NCBI GenBank assembly: GCA_029237695.1
Contig: CM055278.1
Coordinates: 70,113,188-70,177,187, forward strand
Source of the DNA: Conchocele bisecta
Lineage: Eukaryota > Mollusca > Bivalvia > Lucinida > Thyasiridae
Reading direction: 5' to 3'
DNA length: 64,000 bases
The notes under the pieces: generated by a model
Told to the model about the DNA's origin: nothing
The model's database searches: none
Seen by the model: the letters and a program-made list of their open reading frames with translations, nothing else
Program-made: the position numbers and the translations under genes
Part shown: piece by piece, positions 26,201 through 38,200 of the stretch
Position numbering within the stretch: position 1 is the stretch's first letter
How the letters are laid out: every line of letters starts with the position of its first letter

Positions 26201-29200
26201 ACAGTTGAAATACTGTGAGCAATAGAGGGGACTGGCAACAATGGCCGTGGGATACGTCACGCAGTACGTCGTCGGGTTTCCTGGAATCGGACACAATATT
26301 TAGTTTGCAACCAGATTGCTATGCCGTTTGTGCTGGCTGATCGCCCAGCGCAAACGCCAGACAAATCGGGTTATACACTTAGGTGAATAGACGTACAAAC
26401 AAACAAGAGCACACGTGTCATTGTTCAATTTTCAAATACAGACGAATCTCTCACTCAAAAAGCACCCGATAAAGAGTCAGTGGCACATTGTCTTAGTATA
26501 GTATCCCACTTAATTACATTGCTTACATACTGCAATAATTCCTCTCTATATGTCATTTCATTGGTTATTGAGCGGTCAGGAAGTAAATCTGAATACTTGG
26601 ACAGGCAGCACAGCGCATTGGAAATATAAATATATAGTAAATTGGGCTTACAGTGTTTCTATTCACATACTGACTGTTATTAAATGTGTCCCATACACGG
26701 ATCGTGTTACAAGATGGGCCATAAAATAATTATCTGGGCCCGGTTGCTCAAAGCTTCAGTTAGCTTAACAGACTGTTAAATCCTTAGCAATTTCAAAGCT
26801 TCAGTTAGCTTAACAGACTGTTAAATCCTTAGCAATGCTAAGGATTTAACAGTCTGTTAAGCTAACTGAAGCTTTGAGCAACCGGGCCCTAATAATCAAG
26901 TTTCTAATTTAAATTTCTACTACACGTATACTAGAGGTGGGCGATACTGACATGCGATTTTTTTCAGTCACCTATTAGGAGGCTTTTGTGTCTCGTTGAC
27001 TGTGACCATATTGGCACAGTCCGTGACAGACATGAACAAGCGGCAGTGTAATAAAACCGCACTTGCATTGTATACTAGTACATGCTCCAGATAAGGTGCA
27101 TATTGGCTTAGTTTACGCACTTGTTTTAGCAGATTATAAAAAGTGGGAGTACAAAATACTCTCAGCAATGTGAAAATACGCATTGATTTTAAAATTGAGC
27201 AGTGAAAATACTGTAATCAAGTAAAAAAGAATATACTTTGTTGAGCTGCAAAAAGCATATTTTTACACTGTTGGCTTTTTGCAGATCAAGTAAGTGAATT
27301 TTTAAAATTGTTTTATTTTTTGTTATCATTTGTTCCCTATTTAATAAGGAAGCAAATCAATAATACATTTGTAAAAGTAAAATACGCATATAGTTTGAAA
27401 TCTGGGAGTATAATTCTCTTTATATACAAAACTTATCAGGAGCTCTGCTAATACTTGTTCTGTAGCCTATTTCACCAACCTATCAACACTTGATCAATCA
27501 GGACCAGTAGCCTATTTCATCAACCTATTAACACTTGATCAATCAGGACCAGTAGCCTATTTCATCAACCTATCAACACTTGATCAATCAGGACCAGTAG
27601 CCTATTTCATCAACCTATTAACACTTGATCAATCAGGACGTACAAGACAAAGTCGAGAGATCCATGATAGTTGCCGAACACTTCTACCAGTAGCCTATTT
27701 CATCAACATTGCAAAGTATACTTTAGTAGCAAAGTATACTTTGAGGGAGAAATTTTCAATTTTATGATAAATTTATTAATTTTCATTATACTGAATTTAT
27801 TACATTATCACAGCCAATTTGGCTGTGATAATGGAATAAATTCAGTATAATAATTCTGCATACTTTTAATCATCAAATATATGCATTTGTTAGTTCTATA
27901 TGAAATCATGCATTTCAGGAAAAATAAATGATTAGTCCCTCAAAGTATACTTTGCTAGTAAAGTATACTTTGCAATGTTGATGAAATAGGCTACTGGTAG
28001 AAGTGTTCGGCAACTATCATGGATCTCTCGACTTTGTCTTGTACGTTCATACAGGGTAAATGGAAATAAAGAACAGCAATCAAACTTACTCATGTTGAAT
28101 TCTGGTCCCGTGGCAATCTCCTTACAATCCCGGGTCAAAAGGTCAAACGTCGACCCGACACACTCCTTCACATACAGCGTACGTTCGTCCTGACATACGA
28201 CATAGAAATTATCCCGGCCCACAAACGAGTTGTTGCCGTTCTCGAGGCCCGTACAGCTATGGATGCGCTGCTGGCAAGGCAGGCACGTGGTCTGGCCCGC
28301 CGGGCATACCTGGTTCTGGAGGTACTCGCCTGCAGCAGAGGGCGGCCATGACTTACATGCATACACATTTGTACATTCTATGTGCATGCACACGTGGTAT
28401 GAATATTCACGATGCGGTTAAAACAAATTCATAATAAATGTGAAATTGCTAACGGGATTCTGATGACAGATACACTGGGCAGTTCATTTCAAGTAAATTT
28501 CGAGTTGTTTTTTGTTAGTAATACACCATATGCTTTTCAAGTTGATATTAAGTTATTAATATGTATATTAGATTTGATCTGTAAATACATGCAGCAAATT
28601 TTCAACATATACATCAACGATTTGTATACCCTTAGTACATTACATGTACATTGCAAGCCCCACTTCTCTAGTCCTATCAATATAGAGAATAGTAGGTTAG
28701 TGCCGTGAATGGGAAAAAATATCTGGCAAGGCTCAGGAAACGGGATGGGCGAGGCTCTACCGAGCACATCCCGTTTCCGTGCCGCGCCAGATATGTTTTC
28801 CCATTCACGGCACTAACCTACTATTCTATTTATCCCGTCAACACCTACAAATGGCTGTAAAATGCAAAAATTGTATTGACTGGATATCAAAAATGTTTCA
28901 CGGCACCGTGTTTCACGGCACATACGCACTGTGTTGACGGGATAAATATATGTACATGGTTGCTTGGGCTCAAATCGGAATGTGCAATAAACCCCATGTG
29001 AGGCATCGCAGCCATAGTTATATGGTATTCCCCGAAGTATCTAATAATAAACAGACTAATACAAAATTATTCCAACGGACTATACTAAATACTATCAAAT
29101 ATACGTACATGGTTCCTTGGGCTCAAAGCGGAATGTGCACTGAACCCCCTGATACGCCTCGCATCCCTGAGTGTCCAGGTTGAACAGCTGCGGATACAGA

Positions 29201-32200
29201 CACTCCTGGAGGTAGCTGTTACCGCCAGACGACACGGCAGACGAACTACAGTTGTAGTAGCGGGCACAGTTCGTGTAGTGCGGGATTATACCAGTCGGGT
29301 TGGCCAGACAGAAGGATCTAATGGACGCTGAAATAAAAGGTTGGTTTGGCTTACAAGGATGAAATTAATTTCGTCGTCTGCTGTTTTTACTTGTTTTCAA
29401 TATTTCGTGACGAAACCTGTTTTGCCAGCGAATGAGAATCGTCTCCAATGGAGACGATTCTCATGTGCTGACATAACATGTTTGCTTTTAAGAAATAAGA
29501 CAAAATTAAAAACAGCAGATGACACGGCAGACGAACTACAGTTGTAGTAGCGAGCGCAGTTCGTGTAGTGTGGGTTGGCCAGACAGAAGGATCTAATGGA
29601 CGCTGAAATAAAAGGTTGGTTTGGCTTACAAGGATGAAATTAATTTCGTCGTCTGCTGTTTTTACTTGTTTTCAATATTTCGTGACGAAACCTGTTTTGC
29701 CAGCGAATGAGAATCGTCTCCAGCGAATGAGAATCGTCTCCAATGGAGACGATTCTCATGTGCTGACATAACATGTTTGCTTTTAAGAAATAAGACAAAA
29801 TTAAAAACAGCAGATGACACGGCAGACGAACTACAGTTGTAGTAGCGAGCGCAGTTCGTGTAGTGTGGGTTGGCCAGACAGAAGGATCTAATGGACGCTG
29901 AAATAAAAGGTTGGTTTGACTTACAAGGATGAAATTAATTTCGTCGTCTGCTGTTTTTACTTGTTTTCAATATTTCGTGACGAAACCTGTTTTGCCATCG
30001 AATGAGAATCGTCTCCAATGGAGACGATTCTCATGTGCTGACATAACATGTTTGCTTTTAAGAAACAAGAGAAACTTAAAAAAAAGCAGAAGACACGGCA
30101 GACGAACTACAGTTGTAGTAGCGAGCGCAGTTCGTGTAGTGTGGAATTATACCAGACGGGTTGGCCGGACAGAAGGATCTAATGAATGCTGAAATAAAAG
30201 GTTGGTTTGGCTTACAAGAATGGAATTAATTTCGTTGTCTGCTGATTTACTTGTTTTTAATATTTCGTGACGAATGACAGCGAATGAGAATCGTCTACAA
30301 TGGAGACAATTATCATGTGCTGACATAACAGGTGTACTCTTGAGAAATACGACAACAATTAAAACTAGAAATGTGGCCTGTCGGCACACGAATACCCCAC
30401 TGGCAGCCAAAGAAACCGAGGCATTTTTTATTATAAGCCATTTAGCCGAGCGTTAAGGTTTCAAACGCATCAAGTCTGTGACCTTGACCCTGGGCATAGT
30501 GTGATAATCCATGCATCGGTGTAGAAGATATAGAGCGGAAGGGAATTTCAATAGGTTTGACCTTTGACATTCAACTATGACCTTGACCTTGGACATAGGT
30601 GCGTGGTTATTGATCGCGACACACCTTCTCATCCTGAGAAACATTTGTGCCAAGGCATTTGATAATCCATGCATCGGTGTAGAAGATATAGAGCGGAAGG
30701 GAATTTCAATAGGTTTGACGTTTGACCTTCAACAGTGACCTTGACCTTGGACGTAGGTGCGTGGTTCTTGATCGCGACATACCTTCTCATCATGAGAAAC
30801 ATTTGTGCCAAGCCATTTGGGAATTTCAATATTTTTTACCTTTGACCTTCAACTGTGACCTTGACCTTGGACGTAGGTGCGTGGTTATTGATCGCGACAC
30901 ACCTTCTCATCCTGAGAAACATTTGTGCCAAGGCATTTGATAATCCATGCATCGGTGTAGAAGATATAGAGCGGAAGGGAATTTCAATAGGTTTGACCTT
31001 TGACCTTCAACTGTGACCTTGGACGTAGGTGCGTGGTTAGCAATTTGATAATCCATGCATCGGTGTAGAAGATATAGAGCGGAAGGGAATTTCAATAGGT
31101 TTTACCTTTGACCTTCAACTGTGACCTTGACCTTGGACGTAGGTGCGTGGTTCTTGATCGCGACGCACCTTCTCATCATGAGAAACATTTGTGCCAAGCC
31201 ATTTGATAATCCATGCATCGGTGTAGAAGATATAGAGCGGAAAGAAATTTCAATAGGTTTGACCTTTGACCTTCAACAGTGACCTTGACCTTGGACGTAG
31301 GTGCGTGGTTATTGATCGCGACACACCTTCTCATCATGAGAAACATTTGTGCCAAGCCATTAGGGAATTTCAATATTTTTGACCTTTGACCTTCAACTGT
31401 GACCTTGACCTTGGACGTAGGTGCGTGGTTATTGATCGCGACACCACTCATCATGAGAAACATTTGTGCCAAGCCATTTTATAATCCATGCTTCGGTGAA
31501 GAAGATATAGAGCGGAAGGGAATTTCAATAGGTTTGACCTTTGACCTTCAACTGTGACCTTGACCTTGGACGTAGGTGCGTGGTTATTGATCGCGACACA
31601 CCTTCTCATCATGAGAAACATTTTTGCCAAGCCATTTGATAATCCATGCATCGGTGTAGAAGATATAGAGCGGAAGGGAATTTCCAACAGACCGACAGAC
31701 CGACCGACAAGCTGACTCCTATATACTCCCAACAAACTTTGTTTGTGGGGGTATAAACAGCAGACGACACGACAGACGACACGGCAGACGAACTACAGTT
31801 GTAGTAGCACGCCAGTTCTTGTAGTGCGGGGATTATACCAGACGGATTGGCCAGACAGAACCGTCAGATGGACGCTGAAAATCGAATGTCAGTAACGTCT
31901 CTAGTATAAGTGTAAGGTCAACCAGCAACGTAGCAAATACATCAACGCGCTCCAGATAAGATTTGTTTCTAAAGAGTATTATATCCCCAGATTTCAAATT
32001 CAATGAGTACATTACTTTTACAAATGCATTGATTTGCTTCCTTATTAATTAGGGAACATATGTTAAAAATAAAACAATTTTTAAAATTCACTTATTTGAG
32101 CTGCAAAAAGCAAACACTGTAACACTGTTTGCTTTTTGCAGCTCAACTAAGTAAATTTTCAACTTTATTACAGTATTTTCACTACTCAATTTGAAAATCA

Positions 32201-35200
32201 ATGCACATTTTCACATTGCTGAATGCATTTTGTACTCCCACTTTGATAATGAATGCGTATTCTGCTAAAATAAGTGCGTATAATACGCCAATACACAACT
32301 TATCTGGCGGGAGCATAATCATGTGATTTTATTTCTGCCATCTGTGGCTTGTACTTACACGGATCCAGCTCGGTGGTACATCGCCTGAGTGTCGGATCGT
32401 ACACCCCGAACCGACAGATGCCCACGGACACGGTGCGGTCACCGAGACACGTCATATAGAAGGGCGACAACTCGCGGGCGGGGTACGTATTGTTGCCATC
32501 GGGCATGCCCACACAGCTGGGCGAGCGTTCCAGACAGGGCAAGGCGCATAGAGGGCCTTCACACTTGGTCGTCGTGGATAGGTAGTCGCCTGAAATACAC
32601 GTGGCAAGTGTTAGTATAAGTTTGATCACGGTTCGTCCGCATGTACGATAATCTCCTCGTACATGCGGACGAACCGTGATCTAACTTATTTATCACATCC
32701 TCATGCACATACCTTGCACACCAGCTGTGTTAATACAGAAACAACACCCGGAAATGTGTCAAAGATGTGATAAGGATATTATATAATAGGGGCGATATTT
32801 AAATTTGAACAGGGGCGGATGAACAGAGAATTAGATATATTATCAAATTGTGCAGTTACTAATATCGGAATTATATATTTAAATCTGTGACTAATTTCTG
32901 GCGTGGGGGTTGCCATATAAACAAGCACGGGCAGATTTGTATACACAACCCCGGAAGTTTTAATCGTCTTATTCCCGCTCAAGTGAAGTTTGGGCTGTCT
33001 AATTTCAATGTGCTGCCACCTCGCCTACCACCCACCCCGGGCGGGATAGAGATTGATCGGTGTATTAAAACAACCAACATTTACAATAAAAAAAAGAAAA
33101 GATGATCGTAACATGAGTGATGATTTAATATGATATACATTGTATATTAAACAAGTTTACTGATTTACCATCCCTCGTTTCTTATGAAATTAGTAACAAG
33201 TTTAATAAATACCATATTGAAACATCACAAATGTGAGATTCGATTAATTGCATAAGCACAGCATCATACATGGAAGCTCTAATGGCCACCAAACATGTTT
33301 TCCGTACCGAGCTAATTTGCCTATCTATTACACTAGTGTAATATGATTGTTATTACACTGTGTTAACCCTTACACTACCAAATTAAATGTTGTCGTTTGC
33401 TGTTTATTTTTTATTTTCAATTTTTCTCATAAGAAAACATGGTTTGACAGCATTTTAGAATCTGCTGTCAAACCATGTCTTTATTGAGAAAGAAGGCAAT
33501 ATATAAAGCATCAGCAGACGACAATTTTCGTGCTCAGCAGTCTAAGGGTTAATACAGTGCGTTTATGCTAAACTTACGTCACAAAATAACTCGACACACA
33601 ATTAATACTGAACAATACATGTATTAATAAACAATGCCATATCTTTGTACTACAATAATCACAAGCATAATGGGCCCCAACACTGATTATTACCTTATCC
33701 ACACCCTCAGACATAAATGACGTCACTAAATGTAGATACAAATGAACTCGGCACTTAGCACAAAGACAATAAGCGTCTGACGATCAACATAATTTAAATG
33801 GATATGTTAACGGTTTCGTTATTGTGTGACTACAAATCGCTCATTTTATGCAATACTTGTTGATACCACATTGCACAATTCCTTTCATCTGTCGGTGACC
33901 CACATACGACATAGTTATATGTGAGTTGACCATCGGTTTTGGGCCCATCTACCATGTGATACGTACACGGTGCCTTTGGCTCATGCCGGGCCCCACACTT
34001 CACGATGGTAAAGTCGTCACAGGCCATCGTGTTGTCGTTAAACAGGAGCGGATAGTCACACTCGTTCTGGTATTTCTTGAGGCCCTGGATGGGGACCGTG
34101 AGCCCGCAGTCGAAGTAGCGGGCACAGTTGTTCTGGTCGGGCAGTCGGGCCGTCGGCGACCGCTCGCATTGCCGTACTATCTCGCCTGCACAACAGAACA
34201 ATAATAATAATAATACTAATAAATAAATAAATAAATAAAATTCAATCTACAATTAGTCAAAGATCGCGAATTATCTGCACATACAGGCGGACGAACGGCG
34301 CTCTAAATAGTACAGTGCAACCTCTCTACAACAGCCACCCATGGGACGACGCAAAACTGGCTGTTGTCGAGAGGTGGCTGTTGTAGGGAGGTTAATGCTG
34401 AATTAAATTGTGTCGTCCGCTGTTTATTTATTTTCTTCCATATTTCTCATCAAAAATATGCTTTGCCAACATTTTAGAATCATTTCCAGGAAATGATTTT
34501 AAAATACTGTCAAAACATGTTTTTATTGAGAATGAAGGCAAAAGCAACAGCAGACGACAGTTTTCGTGCTTAGCAGACTAAGGGTTAACTACAGAGGAAA
34601 TCAACCATTTGGGATACAATATAGCGGCTGTTATAGAGAGGGTGTTGTTGTATAGAGAGGTGGCCGATCGGGGAGGTTTGACTGTAGTACTATGTACTTA
34701 CTGATTTGCGCACCCTCCGTACATATCCTCAATGCGGGGTCGTACGTGTTCCCATTGGCGCACATCTTCACCTCAATGATCCGATCCGCCTGACACATCA
34801 TGTACTGAGTGTTTGCCCCGCCCGCGGGGATAGAGTTGGCGCCGTCTGGCAGGCCCACGCAACTGTAGTACGTGGCCATACAGTTCGCCATAGAGCCACT
34901 GCCGATGGTTCCCGCGTACTCGCCTGTAAATGGAGGGGTGGGTAGTGTGACTCCTCGTAGCGATTGTGACATATAATCGGAATTATCTGATATAAGCAGG
35001 ATGGTGAGACATATAACGCGAATTCTGTGACAAAAGCACAATTTTTGTGACACATAATCCGCATTTTATGATATAAACTGAATTGGCTGACTGTGACAGA
35101 TGATGCTTGTAATCGAGAGTGGATGTTTGTAATCGGCTCGGTTGTAATGATTGTAGTAGGTTGCCATACAAATTTCCACGGAGCCACTGCAGATGCTTAT

Positions 35201-38200
35201 TGGTGTATTGTACGCACTTATTTTAACTGAATACGTATTTATTTGAAAAATTGGGAGTAAAACATACTCACAACAATTGGAAAACACTCGTTAATTTTAA
35301 ACCTGAGGAGCGAAAATGCTCTAATAAATTTGAAAATTCACTTAGTTGAGCTGCAAAAAAACATGCTTTTTGTAGCTCAAATAAGTGGATTTTAACATTT
35401 TGTATAATTTATTTCCTATTTGATAACGGAAACATTCAGTATCCCATTTGTAAAACTAAAATACGCATTTAATTTGAATTTGATTGGTATAGCACTATTT
35501 AGCTTATCTATGGCAAGCCAAATGCACAATAATTCCTTAAACCATGGTTTGGAGCTCAAACCCTAGTTTAGGCCCCTCAAACCCTAGTTTGGGCTCGCCA
35601 AATGCACAATAATTCGCTAAACCCCAGTTTGAGAGTCTAAACCAGGGTTTAGGCTCTCAAACCCCAGTTTGAACAATTATTGTGCATTTGGCCAGCCACC
35701 CTGGTTTAGACTCTCAAACTGGGGTTTAGGGAATTATTGTGCAATTGGAGAGCCGAAACTAGGGTTTGGGCAGTCTAAACTGGGGTTTGAGCTCAAACCG
35801 TGGTTTAAGCTATCAGAAACCCTAGTTTGAGAGTCCAAACGGTGGTTTCTGCCGCCAAGTGCACAATAATTGCTCAAACCAGGGTTTAAGAAAACTACCA
35901 TTTGGGATCTCAAATGGCAGTTTAAGCCCAAACTAGGGTTTGAGGAGCCTAAACTAGGGTTTGAGCTCCAAACCATGGTTTAAGGAATTATTGTGCATTT
36001 GGCTTGCCATACTTATCTTGAGCTCTGGATTGTTGTGGCAGTTAATGTAGACGAACCGGGATATCGTTATCATTGCCACTGGTCAAATAGCCACACCATA
36101 ATAGTCAACCTTAGGTAAGACTAGTATAACAGCAACACGAATATTTGTGTGTGAGTTCTGCCACGTACAGGGTACGTTTGGCTCCATTCGACCCCCGAAT
36201 TTGGTGCCGATAAACCAGGATAGTTGTCATTGCCACTGATTTTATTTCAAACATACTGCTAATTGTCGGTGTCAGAAAGTGAACAAAAATATGCATTTGC
36301 TGAAAATGTTGCTAAAGTCTTCAATGTTGTGCTTATTTTCATTTTAGGACACAATGAAACAGAAAACAAATTGGTACCATTTTTCCATCACTATCTTGGC
36401 CACCATCTTGAGTCAAAAAAGGCCACCATTGTTGTCAATAATGCTGCATAAGTGATGGTTTTTGCTAGATAATTTCGTTATGATTGTTTTTTTTCTTTGT
36501 AAATTATACAGTTTTGGACAATGTCAACCAGTCAACCCTATGCAAGCTGATGCGAGAAACACAAATATTCGTGTAATATTAGTGTTTCTAGCATCGGCTT
36601 GCATAGGATAAGTACGACAACTTACATGGCGCCTTGGGTTCCATACGGCCACCGCAATTGACGCGTTCGAATCCCTCGCATTTGCCGGTCTGTGTCGAGA
36701 ACAGCTGTGGGTAGGGACACTCGCCCTGGTGTCGCCCCAACTGTGGGTGGGATGCCTGTGGGTGGCAGTCGAAATACCGGGCACAGTTGCCGGGGTTCGC
36801 CATCACGTCGTTCGGGCTCGTCCCGCAGTAAACCTCTATCGACACTGACAACAGGTTTTATTTGATTGATTGGTATTTAATGGCTAAGGGAATTTACGGC
36901 CGGGTCAACGGGTGTCGATTCCGCATTTAACATGCTGCATTGGGGGAGGGGGTCCCAACATCAGAACGGAATACTTACATCGAAAAAAAAATATATTCAG
37001 CCCTAAAATTAGAATAACCTGATATGATGCCAGGTCCATACCACACCAAAGTCACTTGACCCCTTCGTTTAAAATGCAATAGGATTAAGAATAATCGTAT
37101 TACTCATATAAAGGGTATAACCGGATTCAACTCCCACATGCAAGAATGTCAAAGACGTATAAGAAGGTCAAACCAGGGGCCCGTTTCACTAAAGTTCGTA
37201 AGACTAAACAATGCATAATTATTTTTAATTTTAGATTAACAATTACACCGACAACCGATGTTGGAAAATATTTAGTGGATATTTCATATGTGATGTGTGC
37301 ATATATAGGTGCAAAATGGTAACGTTAGTTAACCACGTTAATGTGAGAAACAAATTAATACAAATATTCGTACGAAACATTTATCGTATACACCATGGGG
37401 ACCTCCCAGGGTGTCCGGTTAGAGAGGTTCCACTGTAGTAAATTATGGCCGGTACTTACGTTTGTCCACGTTCCGTGTACACATGAGCCGTATGGGATCG
37501 AACACCTGACTATTGGGGCACGTCTCCGTGCTGACGGTCTGGTTGTTCTGGCAGATCAGGAAAAAAGCCGTAAGTATCCGATTGGGATATGGGGCGGGGC
37601 CATCCGGTTGTCTCTGGCAACCGGGTGTGGATTTCACGGTACAGTCCATGCCGGCGTTCTGGACATAGTCGCCTGGAAATGAACAGAAACGTAAAATACC
37701 ACACGCCTATTTGGAGATGCTATGACGTCGCGGAAAATGTTGGTGATAGTGACGTTTTGGGCTGTATCGTCATGTATACAAATGGCACAGCTAGACACGT
37801 GTCATACATCAAAGCAGTGTTTGCTTATTATAGTGTCACCCATATTGAAAGGCCCAGCCGGTTGTGGCTAATGAGACGATCTAATATTTGAACAGCAGTA
37901 TTTCCCACTATTAAAATAATTCGACTTAAGAGAGTTTCAGTTAACGAATGTTAATGTTCAGAAAGACTGAAATTGCACGGCTGAAGAACATCGATACGGT
38001 GGGACAGAGGGGAAATGGAAATATTTTACACAGTCCATACTATGACCTCATTAAAATGACATATGAAGATTTTTTTGGAAAAAAAATACTATGTTTTCAT
38101 CATGGCCCTGTGTTTAATTGAAGATTGTGCACGCAATAGTATGGACTGTGTAAACTATTTCCATTTCCCCTCTGTCCCACCGTATCGATGTTCTTCAGCC

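Larger units (their letters stand above)
29356..30420. repeat. Tandem array of M6 hairpins alternating with exon A4 fragments
   Basis: Units of about 280-300 bp: an exon fragment with its acceptor, then a hairpin element with GAATGAGAATCGTCTCC around a centre, flanked by GTCGTCTGCTGTTTTTAC and TTAAAAACAGCAGATGAC. The last unit is the most diverged. Confidence 0.8.

Noticed and set aside
27463..27640. CRISPR-like appearance of regularly spaced repeats
   Set aside because: Contiguous 44-46-bp tandem units without unique spacers, in a eukaryotic intron next to the MITE they derive from.
31176..31735. Long minus-strand open frames repeating a similar peptide across the array
   Set aside because: They follow the tandem DNA units, vary in frame, and have no domain; the array is a minisatellite, not a repeat protein.
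35734..35976. 80-codon frame with repeated N-P-S-L-G
   Set aside because: Product of the 12-bp near-palindrome repeats in the foldback element.
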